From contig NZ_BAABJQ010000019.1 in the NCBI RefSeq assembly GCF_039543385.1, positions 1 to 64,000 on the forward strand: a DNA stretch of 64,000 nucleotides, written 5' to 3'. Positions 25,170 to 38,500 of the stretch are shown here, piece by piece. Under the pieces are notes generated by a model that saw nothing but the letters and a program-made list of their open reading frames with translations, made no database searches and had not been told where the DNA came from. Origin of the DNA: Rugosimonospora acidiphila (GTDB lineage: Bacteria; Actinomycetota; Actinomycetes; Mycobacteriales; Micromonosporaceae). A program made the translations under genes and the position numbers. Position 1 is the stretch's first letter, and every line of letters begins with the position of its first letter.

Positions 25170-25760
25170 CTACGTCGCGTCGGGGAGGTTCGGCATCTTC
25201 AGAGCGCTGGGCGTCTGCGGGACGAAGCTGGTGGACAGCTCGGGAAGCACCGAGGACTTGTCTGCCTGCGTATAGAACTGCGCCGCGTTGTTCAGCACGT
25301 CGACGAACTGTCCGGCCAGGGTGATCGCGTCGGCGATCTCCAGCAGCAGGTTGTCCTCGATGGCGCTGAGCTGTGCGGTCAGCTCGGGATCCGGATCAGG
25401 GATCGGCCCAGTATTTTTGATGCCATAGGCATGCGAACCAGTGCCGCCGGTCCGCTGGGGGTTGCTGTTGGGTGCCCAGAAGATCCAAGCCTTGGTGTCC
25501 GCGACGGTTGACTTCAGGTCGTTGTACACGCCGATGTTCTGCTCGGTGCTGATCAGGATCTGGGTCGCCCCGTAGCCGATGCTGCCCGGGCTCACGACGT
25601 AGGCCGGGTGGGTCGGTGGTTGGGAAACGGGCGTCGTGTTGCCGTCGCTGTTGGTGCCGCGTGGGTTGCCGGTGATGCTCGGCCCCCACAGGCCCCATGG
25701 TTGGTTAAGGTCGGGTGGTGTGACGTCCGGAGGGACGTCGCTGTTCTTGTCGTCGGCCAC
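25170..25760 (-). CDS. Candidate type VII substrate with YxxxD signal (196 aa)
   Basis: No named family recognised. The N-terminal half is Pro/Asn/Gly-rich and disordered-looking (PPDVTPPDLNQPWGLWGP). The C-terminal half is mostly helical and ends in AAQFYTQADKSSVLPE, where YTQAD fits the YxxxD export motif placed after a helix, as in Esp-type ESX substrates. There is no WXG turn. The frame stays open to 25973, but the GTG at 25760 has GAGGGGAG upstream and begins where the composition becomes protein-like. It faces the secretion operon across a shared terminator and is probably exported with it. Confidence 0.65.
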   Translation of the reverse strand: MADDKNSDVPPDVTPPDLNQPWGLWGPSITGNPRGTNSDGNTTPVSQPPTHPAYVVSPGSIGYGATQILISTEQNIGVYNDLKSTVADTKAWIFWAPNSNPQRTGGTGSHAYGIKNTGPIPDPDPELTAQLSAIEDNLLLEIADAITLAGQFVDVLNNAAQFYTQADKSSVLPELSTSFVPQTPSALKMPNLPDAT

Positions 25761-26010
25761 CGGTGCTCCCCTCTCGCTGCGCCTGGATGCCGGGCAACGG
25801 AAAGCGGCCGCGGCATGTGCTGGCCGCTCACATCGTCGTCGACGTGACGCCGGACGGGCAACGTCCCGGTTGTGGTGATGGGCTGTCCCTACTCCACGGA
25901 GCCCGATTTCCCATGTACTGCGGGCTTGTTGAGCCCAGCTGTCGCTCGCGTAACGTCGAATAACCGGCACCATGCCAGCCGAGCGGGTTACGGGATAGGA
26001 GAAAAACCAG

Positions 26011-26442
26011 ATGCCAGTCCCAGAATACTACGACGATCAGAGCATCACGATCAGGGTGGACCCGACCACCATGTTCCACCTGGCCACGATCGAGATCCCG
26101 GTGTACGGCGGGGAGGTCGCCGACAGCATCAACCGGATCGTCGAGGTCTGGAATGGCCTGAAACTCGGCTGGGTGGGCAACACCGCGACGGAGGCGCAGG
26201 AGTTCAACGACCTCTGGACGCAGAGCATCACCCAGCTCTTCGGCAACGGCGACGGCAGCAACGGCATCCTCTCCAGGATCGCGAACGGAATCGCGCTGGC
26301 CGCGGTGAACTATGGCGAGACGGAAGACGTTGTTGCTTCTATGTTCAACCAGATGACGACCGCGTTGCAGGACACCGGCGGTTCGAACACGCCCTCCGGT
26401 GACCGGTCTGTCAACGACGGTCCCATCACCGAGAACAACTGA
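26011..26442 (+). CDS. Third WXG100-like protein (143 aa)
   Basis: Helical-hairpin protein with the WXG turn in LGWVGNTATEAQEFNDLW and, after the second helix, AVNYGETEDVV, where YGETE matches YxxxE. A Ser/Thr/Asp-rich tail of about 25 residues follows. The start has TAGGAG upstream. It lies 75 bp before the giant gene, whose N terminus is itself WXG100-like, so the two may form the export heterodimer for the giant protein. That pairing is inferred from position only. Confidence 0.82.
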   Translation: MPVPEYYDDQSITIRVDPTTMFHLATIEIPVYGGEVADSINRIVEVWNGLKLGWVGNTATEAQEFNDLWTQSITQLFGNGDGSNGILSRIANGIALAAVNYGETEDVVASMFNQMTTALQDTGGSNTPSGDRSVNDGPITENN

Positions 26443-26517
26443 GGTTCGCCGGGCTCCACCGCCTCTACCGGCACTCGCCGGTGGGCCGGCGGCCCGTCAC
26501 ATTGTGGGGAGTGGAAC

Positions 26518-29500
26518 GTGGCCGACGTCTTGCCCGATCCCGCGAAGCTGCGCGATCTCGCCGCGAAGTGGCAGGCGATGGCGGACGCGCTCTACAGCCT
26601 CCAGGCGACAGTTCAGGGCGCGGTCCTGCACACCAACTGGACCGGCGACGCGCATCTGTCGGCGGTCGCCACGGGCTTCGCGGTCTCCAAACCGATCCAG
26701 ACCGCGGCGGACAACGCGCAGACGTTCGCCCAGCAGATCAACGAGTTCGCCGACAAGGTACAAAAGGAAATCGACGCGCAGAACGCCGCCGACTGGGCCA
26801 CCATCATCGGTGTCATCATCGGCGCGGCCAGTTTCGGCCTGGGCTCCCTGCTGTCCTGGGCGATCGAGACCTTGGGTGCCCTGATCGCGTCCGTGGTCGC
26901 GGCGTTGGGTGCCTCACTCGACTTCGCCAGCGCCATCGGCGAGTTCGTCGCCAGCGCCATCGTGTTCGGCGCGCTTGGCTCGGGGATCGACATCGGCTCC
27001 CAGCTGGCCGGGGAGGCGATCGCGCACACCAACTTCCACATCGATCCTCTCTCGGCGGGGCTGGCCGCCGGGTTCGGGGCGTTGGGCGGCGGACTGTTCG
27101 CAGGGAAGGTCATTCCCGGAGAGGGTGACTTCGGGGCCGGCGGGCCGGGCCGGCCCCCGCTGGAAGACGGCCTGCCGCACCCGGACGGCGTGCCGAACGT
27201 GAAGTCGCTGCCTGCGCCGAACGGTACCGGCAGGGTCAACGTACCGGCGTTGAACGGCCCGCAGAGCGGCCGCCCGCTGCCCGACGAGACGGTCAACACG
27301 CCGCTGTCGGTGGTCCGGACGCCGAACACGGTCACCGACGTTCCCGAGACCGCACCGGGTCAGGGAGTCGGTCGGATCGCAGACCCGGACCTGCCGAACT
27401 CGCTGAACGCCAATGCTCGACCCAATCCCAACTCCGTCGATTCAGTGAACAACCTCAGCACCACCCCGCGCCCCGTCTCCGAGACGCCCAACGCCGTGCC
27501 TCAAGGTAATGGTCGGATCAACGTGCCCGACCAGCCGGCCACCGTCAACTCCCGGCCGCTGCCCGGTGACGAGGGCCCCGGCCGGCCGGGGACTCCGCCC
27601 GAGGTCTCGCAGGTGAGCGCGCGGCCGGATCCCACTGGCAGCGGAAGCCAGCCGGTGCCGCGGCCCTCGTCGGTTGAGCCGGTACGGTCGGAGCCGTCCG
27701 GTCCGGGAGGCGGCGGCGAGCGGGTGGTGCGGCCGGATAATCCGTCGACGGTGACGGCCAGGCCGGGCGTGAACGGTGATGGGGGTTCGACGGTTTCGCG
27801 GCCGCCGTCGGTGGAGCCGCAGCGGTCGAATTCGTTTGGTAGCGGTGATAGTGGCAACCGTGTGGTGAGTCCGGGTGACTCGTCGACGGTGNNNNNNNNN
27901 NNNNNNNNNNNNNNNNNNNNNNNNNNNNNNNNNNNNNNNNNNNNNNNNNNNNNNNNNNNNNNNNNNNNNNNNNNNNNNNNNNNNNNNGGTGACGTCGAGG
28001 CCGGGTGTGAATGGTGATGGGGGTTCGACGGTTTCGCGGCCGCCGTCGGTGGAGCCGCAGCGGTCGAATTCGTTTGGTAGCGGTGATAGTGGCAACCGTG
28101 TGGTGAGTCCGGGTGACTCGTCGACGGTGACGTCGAGGCCGGGTGTGAATGGTGATGGGGGTTCGACGGTTTCGCGGCCGCCGTCGGTGGAGCCGCAGCG
28201 GTCGAATTCGTTTGGTAGCGGTGATAGTGGCAACCGTGTGGTGAGTCCGGGTGATCCGTCGACGGTGACGTCGAGGCCGGGTGTGAATGGTGATGGGGGT
28301 TCGACGGTTTCGCGGCCGCCGTCGGGGACGCCGGAACGGCCGGACGCGTTGGGCTCGGGCGGCGGCGATCGTCCGGCGATGCCGGACCAGCGGTCCGTGG
28401 TCCCCGCTCGCCTCGGCAGACCGGGCGGCGGGGATCCCGCCGCCGGAAGGCCGCAGGCGGAGCCGGCAGTCCGGAGTGGACAGAACATGGCAGGCGACCA
28501 CGGTCCCAGCGGAGGTACCCGCTATGCGGACGGCAGGCCGGTCGGTGCGGACGAGGTGACCAGGACCCGGGAGTGGGCGGAGAATGCGGCGTCGGCACGG
28601 GCGCAGCGGCCCGATCTGGGTTCCGATCGACCCGGCCCGGTGAACGATCCTTCGCGGAGTGGGCCGGTGGAGGCTGGTTCGCGGGGTGTGCACTATGAGT
28701 CGGGTACCCGTTATGCGGACGGCAGGCCGGTCGGTGCGGATGAGGTTGCCGCGACGCGGGAGTGGGCGGAGAACTCGGCGGCGTCGCGAGCACCGGGGTC
28801 GGGGGCCGGGTATGACCGGCCCGCCACGATGGGCGATCCTTCGCGGACTGTGCCGGTGCAGGCTGGTTCGCGGGGTGTGCACTATGAGTCGGGTACCCGT
28901 TACGCGGACGGCAGGCCGGTCGGTGCGGACGAGGTTGCCGCGACGCGGGAGTGGGCGGAGAACGCGACGGCGGGTCGGGCGCAGCGGCCCGATACGGGGT
29001 CCGATCGGCCCGGTCCGGTGGACGATCCGTCGTTGGACGGGCCGGGGCCCGGCTCGCGGAACGTGCCTTACGAGTCGGGCACGCAGTTGCGGGATGGGGC
29101 GCCCGTGGGTGCGGATGAGGTTGTCGCGACGCGGGAGTGGGCGGAGAGTGCGGCGGCGGCGCGGGCGCAGCGGTCGGATGTGGGTTCCGATCGGCCTGGT
29201 CCGGTGGACGGTCCGTCGTTGGGTGGGCCGGAGTCCGGCTCGTGGCGTGTGCACGACGAGTCGGGTACGCGGCTGGCGGATGGAAGGCCGGCGGGGGCGG
29301 ACGAAGTTGCCGCCACGCGGGACTGGGCGGCGAACGCGGCGGAGCGGGCGCAGCAGTCGAGGCCCGGGTACGACCGGCCCGCGACGATCGACGATCTCCC
29401 GCGCGCGAAGGCCTCCGAATCGAACGGCTCGGCCTCGCGAACCATGGACAATGGCGGATCAGATGTCAGCCCGCCTCCGGCACGTGGCGGTGGGGGCGGA

Positions 29501-32500
29501 GCGCGCAGCGTGGGCTCCCGCACCGTCACCCAGCTGGAGGAGTCACAGTCTTCGGCCAGGAGCAGGCCCACAGACACCACCACGACGCGATCAACCGAGA
29601 GGACCACCACCGCCGAAACCGACGGGCGGACCACGACCGCGGACCGCACCTCGACCGGCAACGGCGACCGGACCGCGACCGATACGACGGATCCGACTGC
29701 TATCGAGACCGTGGATCGCACCGCGACCGACGCTGCGGACCGGACGGCGACCGGAACCGTGGATCGGCCAACGACCGAGACCGGAACCGCGAATCGGACC
29801 GAGACTGTGGACCGGACCGATACCGATACGGTGAATCGGACCGCGACCACGACAGCCGACGAGACCGCGACGACGAGCCGGACGACGCAGTCGACCCCGG
29901 GCCGGGCCGACCCGACAACGGCCGTGGCGACCGACGAGGTGACGGCTCGCTCGGACGGCGCGGCCGGTTCCCGCGGTCCCGCCTCCGAGGCCGGCGAGTC
30001 AGCGCGCCAGCTGCCCGAATCCGAGGGCGGACCGGTCGCGGGCCGGCCGGGCGGCCGGCCAGGCGGGCAGCAGCGTTCCGGTGAGGGCGGCGGGGGCCAA
30101 CTGGAGTGGCCAGGGGCAGGCCCGGACGAGGAATCGACGACGAGATCGTTCATGGTCTCGCGTCCGCCGGAGCGGATACCGCTGAAGACGCCAGCGCGCC
30201 AGCCCTCGGTCGAGACCCCGGACGCGGGGGACCCCGCGCCGGCAGGAACGCGGGCCGGCTTGCCTCCGGCGGATCGCAGCGCGCTGGCGGCCGCGGATGA
30301 GGCCGATTTCGCTCTGCATCAGCGGGCGATCGATGCGGAGGCGGCGGCTGCCGGTCGGTCGTCGCATCAGTTGACGGTTGATGAGTACTTGCAGCGAAAG
30401 GCTGACGGGGTTCGAGTTCCCCGGGACGTGCCGGCGGTGGATGATCCGACGCCGGTGCACCGGTTGACGCCGGGGGAGCGGGCGGATATCGCGGTGGCCC
30501 GTCAGCATCGGGCGACCGCGGCCGGTCGGTCGCCGTTGTCGGAGGATCATGGACCGGCGCGGCAGCCGTCGGTGGAGCCTCAGGCGGCGGATCGCAGCGC
30601 GCCCCCGACCGCGGATCAGGCTGATTTCCCTCTGCACCAGCGGGCGATCGACGCGGAGGCGGCGGCTGCGGGTCGGCCGTCGCATCAGTTGACGGTCGAC
30701 GAGTACCTGCGGCGGAAGGCTGACGGGGTTCGGGTTCCTCGGGACGTGCCGGCGGTGGAGAATCCGACGCCGGTGCACCGGTTGACGCCGCAGGAGCGGG
30801 CGGATATCGCGCTGGCGCGTCAACGCGCCGCCAGTCCGGCACGGCAGTCGCCGGTCGAGCCCGCGGCCGCGGCGGAGCACCGCGCGCCCGTGACCGCGGA
30901 TGAGGCTGATTTCGCTCTGCATCAGCGGGCGATCGATGCGGAGGCGGCGGCTGCCGGTCGGCGGTCGCATCAGTTGACGGTCGACGAGTACCTGCGGCGG
31001 AGGGCCGAGGGGGTTCGGATTCCCCGGGACGTGCCGGCGGTGGAGAATCCGACGCCGGTGCACCGGTTGACGCCGCAGGAGCGGGCCGACCTCGCGCTGG
31101 CCCGCCACTACGAGGCCATCGCCGCCGGCCGGCCGCCGATGACCAGGACCCCGCGGGGGATTGTCTCCGCGGCGGATCACAGTGCGCCGCCGGCTATGGA
31201 CGAGGCCGGTCCCCAGGCGGCTGAGCCGCCGGCGACCGTTGTCGAGGATCTGCCCCGGGTCGACAGCGAGCAGACGCCGCCGGCTCCGGATGAGGCCGGT
31301 CCCCAGGCGGCTGAGTCGCCGGTGACCGTTGTCGAGGATCTGCCGCGGGCTGACAGCGAGCAGGCGTCGCCGGCTGGAGTTGAGGCTGGTCCGCAGGTGT
31401 CCGAGTCGCCGGCGACCGTCGTCGAGGACCCGCCGCGGGTCGACAACGAGCAGACGCCGAACGAGCCCGCTCCGGCTCCAGAGCCCACGCGCCAGCCTCC
31501 GGCTGTCCGTGAGGCGGCCTCCGCGCCGTGGCAGCGGGCCGCGGATGAGGCTGATTTCGCGTTGCATCAGCGGGCGATCGACGCGGAGGCTGCGGCTGCC
31601 GGTCGGCCTTCGCATCAGTTGACGGTCGCCGAGTACCTGAAGCGGAAAGCTGAGGGGGTTCGGGTTCCTCGCAACGTGCCGGCGGTGGATGACCCGACGC
31701 CGGTGCACCGGTTGACGCCGGGGGAGCGGGCCGACATCGCGCTGGCCCGCCACCACCGGGCCGAAGCAACCCTGCAGGTGAACCGCGCGACCGCGGTCAA
31801 CTCTGTGCCGGACCGTAGTGCGTCGACGGCCGCGGACGAGGCTGATTTCGCTCTGCATCAGCGGGCGATCGATGCGGAGGCTGCGGCTGCCGGTCGGCGG
31901 TCGCATCAGTTGACGGTCGAGGAGTATCTGCGGCGGAAGGCGGCCGGGGTTCGGGTACCGGCGGACGTGGCGGCGGTGGCGTCTGCGACGCCGGTGCGCC
32001 AGTTGACGGCGCAGGAGCGGGCGGACCTCGCGCTGGCCCGTCACCACGAGGCCATCGCCGCCGGCCGGCCGCCGCGGATCGGGGACCCACGACGCGTGCC
32101 GCCGGCTCCCGCGGCCACGCGACCGGACCCGACTCCGGAGCTCTCCGAGGGGCTGGATCCCGCCCTGCGGATCACCATGAACGGCAACGATATCTATCTG
32201 TATCGGGCCGACACCGGGCTGGCGACGCCCACGCCGTCGACCGTCCGCCCGAATACCCGCCAGAATGCCATCAACGTGGTGGTCGACGGCGCGGTGACCG
32301 ACCTGCGGCAGGTGGCGCGTTTCATCAGAGGGCTGCCGCCCGAGTACCGCCGACGCGTGGTGGTGCACTTCGCCGGGGAACGTGCCCCGATCGATCCCGA
32401 GCGGGCCGCCGCGGTGGCCGACCGGGTGCTGAACGGCCTTCCGGGCCGGACCGGTGTGGCGATTCCGAGAGACCGGCTGACCACCCGGCCACCGGCCGAC

Positions 32501-35500
32501 ACCCGGCTGGTACCGGTCGATGCCGAGAACCGGATGACGTTCCCGGAGTTGGCCGACGCCTACCTGGTGCACCCATCGGATCGTCCGGCCCGGGCGGAGC
32601 GGACTCCGTTCGGGTTGCCGCCTGCCGAGCAGCCGGGTGCGTACCAGCTGTCCGACGGGTGGGTGATCGACCAGACGCCGGCAGGGCTGTGGATCCGGCC
32701 CGAGTCGGTGGCCGCGCAGACGCTGCCGCCCCCGCCCGACGCGCCCGCGCCCGATGCGCCGGTGGCCGATACGCCGGTGGCCGACGAGGCTGCGTCCGAT
32801 ACGGCCGTGCCCGACGACGCCGCGGCCGACGAGCTGGCGGGCGGCCTGCCGGCCCGTCCCCGGATCACCGTCGGGCTTCCAGGAATGGAGGTGCCGCCGG
32901 CGGTCCGCCTGCAGCTCGAGCGGATGTTCGATCAGTGGCCGGACGAGGTGCGCTCGTCGATCGTCTGGCACGGGCCCGATCCGGAACTGGCCGAGCTGGC
33001 ACGGGGGCTGGCGGACGGGTACACGCTGCACCGGGTTCCCGGCGGCGTGGTGCTCGCCCGCGAGCGTGTCGACGTCAGTGACGTCGTCGACGGGTTCGTC
33101 CGTCCGGTCGGTGACGACCTCACCGTGCTGGTACACCCGTCGGTCACCGACCTGAGGGTCGTGCGCGACGCCGTCGCCGGCTTGCCCGGGCGCACCGGCG
33201 TGCTGGTCCGGCTGGTCGACCCGACCGCGCCGATGTCGCCGGCCAGAGCCGCGCGGTTGGCCTCCTGGCTGCTGCGCGGCCTCGGCCGCCCGGCGATGAT
33301 GTTGCTGCCGACGGCGATGCTCAACGAACTGCCGGCGGTCAGCGGCCGGTTGGTGCCGCTGGATGGGGAGAACCGGCCGACCGCCCCGGCGCTGGCGCGG
33401 GAGTACGCGGTGCTGCCGGCGGACAGCCCGGCCGCGCGCGGGATCACCCCGTACGGGCTGCCGCCGACCGAGCAGCCGGGAGTTTACGGGCTCCCCGGCG
33501 ACTGGGTGATGGAGCAGACCCGCAACGGGCTGTGGTTCCGCCCGGAGCAGGTCGCCAACCACGAAGCCGGCCCGCGCCCGGGCACCGGCCAGGCAACGGC
33601 CGCCGGCCCGCAGGTCACCGTCGGGGCGCCGGGGGTGGCGGTGCCCGGGCGGGTCGCCCGCATAGTGACCCGGATCCTGCGCGGCCTGCCCAGCGACGCG
33701 GGGCCCGACCTGGTGGTGCACAACACCGGCCCGGCCGGGGCCATGCCGTCCGTGCCGCTGGGTGACGGCCTGCGGCTGCACGCCGGGCCCGGCGGGCTGG
33801 TGCTGCACCGCGGGGACGCGCCGAGCGCCGAGGCGCTGGCGCAGGTCGCCGCCCTGCCGCCGGGCGGCTGGCTGCGGCTCGTGGTGGACCCGTCCGTGAC
33901 CAACCGGGCGGCGGTGGCCCGGGCCATCTCGGCGCTGCAGGTGCCGGAGGGCACCAGCCTGCTGGTCCAGCTTCTGCGGGTACCGGCGGGCGACGTGGTG
34001 GGGCTGGCCGGGCGGCTGCTGGACGGGGTCTCCGGGCACGCGGTGCTGTCCGTTCCCGGAAACGCGGTACCCGCCACCGCCAAGCGGACGGCACACGTGG
34101 TGCCCATCGACGCCCGAAACCGGGTCACCTTCCCGGAGCTGGCGGACCACTACTACGTGTACCCGCCGCAGCACCCTCCGGCCGAGCAGCGGACCCCGTA
34201 CGGGCTGGCCGCCGCCGACCAGCCCGGCCGGTACCGGGTGGCCGATGGCTGGGTGGCCGAGCAGACCGGGGCGGGGATCTGGATCCGACCGGCGGGCGAG
34301 GAGCAGCCCCCGGATCGCCCCGCGGACCGGCCCGGTCCCCGGATCGTCGTGGGGGCACCAGGCTTGGCGCCCCCACCCGAGGCGATCGAGCTCGCCCTGG
34401 CCATGCGCGACGGCCTGCCGCCGGCGGCACAGCATGACCTGATGATCCACGGCTCGCCCGGGCAGGTGGGCGCACTGGCCGGCAACCGGCCGCTGCCGCC
34501 GGGCATAGTGGAGGTGCCAACCGTCGGCGGCCTGTACGCGCTGCCCGCCGGTACCGGACGGAAGACGACCACCGAGGCTCTGCTCCGGGCGTACGCCGCC
34601 GGGGCCGGCGTGTCCGGCTCGGTGTCCCCGCTGACCACCGCGCTGCTGGTCGACGGCCGCGTCGATCCGGCCACGCGTACGGTGACCACTGCGGCCGGCA
34701 CCCTCACGCCCGTCGACCTCGTCGGCCTGATCAACGCGCTGCCGTTCGGCCTGCCCGGCGGGGTGATCCTCACCGATGGCAGGGCGGCGACGGCCACCGG
34801 GTCGGCCCTGTCGTTCGCCGCCGAACTGGCCGCGAGGTTGCAGGTACCGGTGGCCGCGCCGGTCGGTACCGTCGCCGTCAGCGCCGACTGGCGGCTGCTG
34901 TCCGGCGTCCTCGATCCGGACAGCAAAACGCCCGCCATCAAGGAGGACCCGAGCGCCGGCTGGCTCGAATTCACCGGCGACAAGGTCCGCGCCATAGGCA
35001 ACGGCTACGTGCTGCCCGACAACCGGCCACCCGGCTACACCCCGGCCGAGGTCCCCGCCGCCCCGGCGCCGGCCACGTCCGAGAACGAACCCACGCCCGA
35101 GCGCCAACCCACGTCCGAGAACGAACCCACGTCCGAGAACGAACCCACGTCCGAGAACGAACCCACGCCCGAGAGCCAATCCGCCCCCGAGAGCGCACCC
35201 GCGCTTGACCTGGATGCCGGCGAGGCACTGGCGGACGTGCGCCGGTTCCTGGCGTCGCTGGTCGGGGAGAAGGAGCTACCGCCGGAGCTGGCCGACGCCG
35301 TACCGGATCCCGAGTCCGTCGAGGCCGCCGCAGCCGGCCGGCCCGTACCGGGGATGGCGGAGCTGCTGGGGAAGGTCCGCGAGGCGATCGCCGCGAAGGT
35401 AGCTCCCGAGGCGGGTGCCGGCGGAATGGAGTGGGCCGAGGCCGAGGCTGCGCCCGGGGATCCCAATGCCCTCAGCCCGTTCCAGTCCGCTTACCTGCGC

Positions 35501-38500
35501 GAGCACGGCCTGGCGGCGGTCTGGACGCAGCCCGGCCCCGACTCCTTCTTCCAGGCGCTGAAGTCCGCCGGCGCGCTGGACCAGCCCCTCCTCGGCGGCC
35601 TGGGCACCTGGTCGGCGGCCGACCAGCGCCGGCTGTGGAGTTCGCTGCTCAAGGCCGACCTGGTCACCGGTGGCGGCGCGTGGCCCCTGCTCAACGCCGA
35701 CGCGCAGGAACTGTCGGAGCGCGAACCGGCGCTGCGGGACTGGCTGGGCCAGCTGGCGAAGCCGGGCACGCCGGCACCGCAGTTCGTGCCGGAGGGGTTG
35801 GCCCGCAGCGTCGTCGCCGTGTTCGGCGTGCAGGTCCAGCTGATCGAGCCGCATCGGCTGCTCGACGGTCTCAAACCGGCCGGCGACGCGGCCGACTCCC
35901 CGGCGCTGCGCCTGGTGGTGACCGAGGGCGGCCACGCCATGCCGGTCGTCCCGGTGCCCGACGGCGCCGGTACCGTCCGCAAGCCGCGCCAGCCCCTGCC
36001 GGACCTGCCCGCCTACAGCTCCATCAGCCCGGCGCTGCCGTCGGTGTCCGTCGGTGCCGATGTGTCGGTGGCGGGGGTGAGCGACACGGTCGATCCGTCG
36101 GCCGATCCGACCATCCAGCCGGCCGCGAACCTGAACCCGCTGCCGGTACCGCCGGCGCCAGTGCCGCCCGTGCCGCCCGGGCCACCGCTTCCCGCGGCGC
36201 CGCCCGGACCGCTGCTCGACCAGCGCAGGGTCGATGTCATCGCGCCCATGGGCATCCCGAAGGCGCAGCTGCCACACGTCGACCAGCTGGTCAATCGGTT
36301 GCGGCAATGGGCCCGACGCGAGGGGCTGCGGGTCAACGCCAAGGTATGGGAGGCCCTCCCGCAGCGGCTGCTGAGCAACTACCGGCACGTGGTCGGCGAC
36401 GGGATGTGGATCCCGCTCGGCCGGGCGGACGCACTCGTCAAACTGCACCTGAGCGCACCCCAACTGATCGACGACAACCCGGCCGGCGCGTACGACCGGC
36501 CAGCGACGGGGCAGTCCGTCGACGACCGGACCGGCCTGCTGGCCGTGGCGGACGGCCGGTTCCACGCCAACCAGGCGACCCAGGGCACCTTCGAGGTCGG
36601 GGCGCATTCGCGCACCTACGCCGCCACCGCCGGGGCGTTCCGGGCCTCCCTCTCGCTCGGCTGGGCCCTCGGCATCGACCCGAACCTGCTGCAGGTCGCC
36701 AAGGTGGGCATCAGCATCAGCGGTACGGCCAACCAGGTGGGCCGGTCGGTGACTCATGTCAAGGACGCCGAGACCGGCCACGTGGAGGACTACCGCGCCG
36801 ACTCCACGCTGGTCAGCTTCGACACTCGGTGGACGGTGAAGCTGCGCACCACCCCCACGCAACGCTGGGACGCGGTCGGCCTGCGGAACGTCCGGGTGTC
36901 GGACACGGTACCGCCGGAGAAGTTGCTGCTGTGGATCCCGGACCCGTACCTGGAACAGCACGGCGCCGGAGTGTCCGCGCTGAACTTCCCGGCGCCCGCA
37001 CCGCGGGGGGCGGCGAACGACGGCACCGGTGCTCCGGCACGGTCGATCCCCGACACATTCTTCGCGTCCGGGATCACCGGCATGAACGAACTGGCCGACC
37101 GCATCGTCGGCCTGTTGCGGGAGGCCCGCGTCGAGGCCCCGCCCGGCGGTGAGATCCGCGCTCAGCTGGCCCAGCAGTTGTCGAACCTGGACACCCACCT
37201 CGACGAGGCCATCAACGACCACGAGAGGGCGTTCGAGTTCCCGGTCAGCCGGCTGGGTCAGATCATCGCGACGGTGAAGGTACGCACCACCTGGCGGGGT
37301 GCCGCGGTGCGGGTCGGAGCGACCAGCGACAAGGCCCACCTGGAGAAGGTGCGCACCGCGATCAGCGGTCAGCTCGCCGGGCAGTCTGTGAGCCACAGCA
37401 CCGGCGTCTCGCTGCGCGCCGAGGCCGACCTGGTACCAGGAAAGCTGATCAACTTTGGCCCGCAGCTCTCCGGCGGGTTCACCTTGTCCAGTTCGGACAG
37501 CAACGGCGGGGGCCGGGTCGGCCTGTGGGTGCTGGTGTCCCGGTACGCCGGCCACACCGTCGCCTACCACCTGGACCTCGAGCACGAGGCGAGCGTGGCG
37601 ATCCGCACCGAGCCGGACGCGCAGCCGCGCCGTACCGGCGCGGTGACGGGCAAGGCCCTGCTGCGCATTCCCGAGCCGGCCGCCTTCGACCACGGTTTCG
37701 AGATCGACACCGACGCGATTCCCGGCGCGTTGGCGGGCAGCCAGATCCCACACCAGCCGGGCATGGTGCGCAACACCGCGCCGCGGCCGAACGACCCGCC
37801 CGGAATCATGCTGCCGGCGCACGTCGTCAGGGGCCACGGCGTCGGCCAGGGCCTGGCCAAGGTGGACCGGGAGGGCATCCGCGCCCTGCTCCAGCAGGTC
37901 ATCCCGGAGCTGAAGCTCACCCGGTTCCTGCCCGACGACCCGGAGCGTCCGTTCAGGCGACCCGCCCACGACCGGGAGAACCCACTGCTGCCGGCCAACG
38001 CTCGCGGGCGCTCGCGGAAACTGCGGGTCCGTCCGGGCCGTCGCGGAGTGGCCAGTCAGCTCGAGAACTGGGCGCTGCTGCACAAGATGATCTCGGGCAG
38101 CGGTATCGACTCGCACTACGACCAGATCCACCAGGACGGCATGTCCTTCGAGCTCGCCCACCGCGACGACACCGGTGCGCTGCGGACCGCCCGGATCACC
38201 GTGCGAGCGGAGCAGGATCTGGACGGCCAGGCGCGCAATCCGGACGGCAATTCCATCTACTTCCAGCGCCGCACCAGCGAGTACCACGTGGTGAACCTCG
38301 GCATGGGGTTGGACCAGGCGAGCAGCAGCACCAGCGGCAGCCAGCGGGTCACGTTGGGCGCGCGGCTACAGCTCGGTGGGAGCCTGCTGAGCGCGCTGGG
38401 CGTGAGCGACCAGGGACTGGGCTTCGGCGTCCAGGCGGAGAAGGGGATCAGCTCCAGCGAGGCGGTCACGTACATCAACAACCGCCCGGAGTTGCTGGAG

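Noticed and set aside
27892..27987. A true frameshift in the giant gene at the N run
   Set aside because: The repeat phase on both sides predicts a gap length that keeps the frame; the mismatch follows from the arbitrary N count.
27613..28326. CRISPR array in the 138-bp repeats
   Set aside because: The units are coding, contiguous and without spacers.
29999..35179. A 1,726-codon open frame on the minus strand under the giant gene
   Set aside because: It is rich in Arg, Gly and Pro, mirrors the repeats of the plus-strand gene, and has no domain resemblance. Long antisense frames are expected where the sense strand has GC at third positions. Similar frames at 35276-38287, 38807-41755, 43325-46390 and 46547-48391 were rejected for the same reason.
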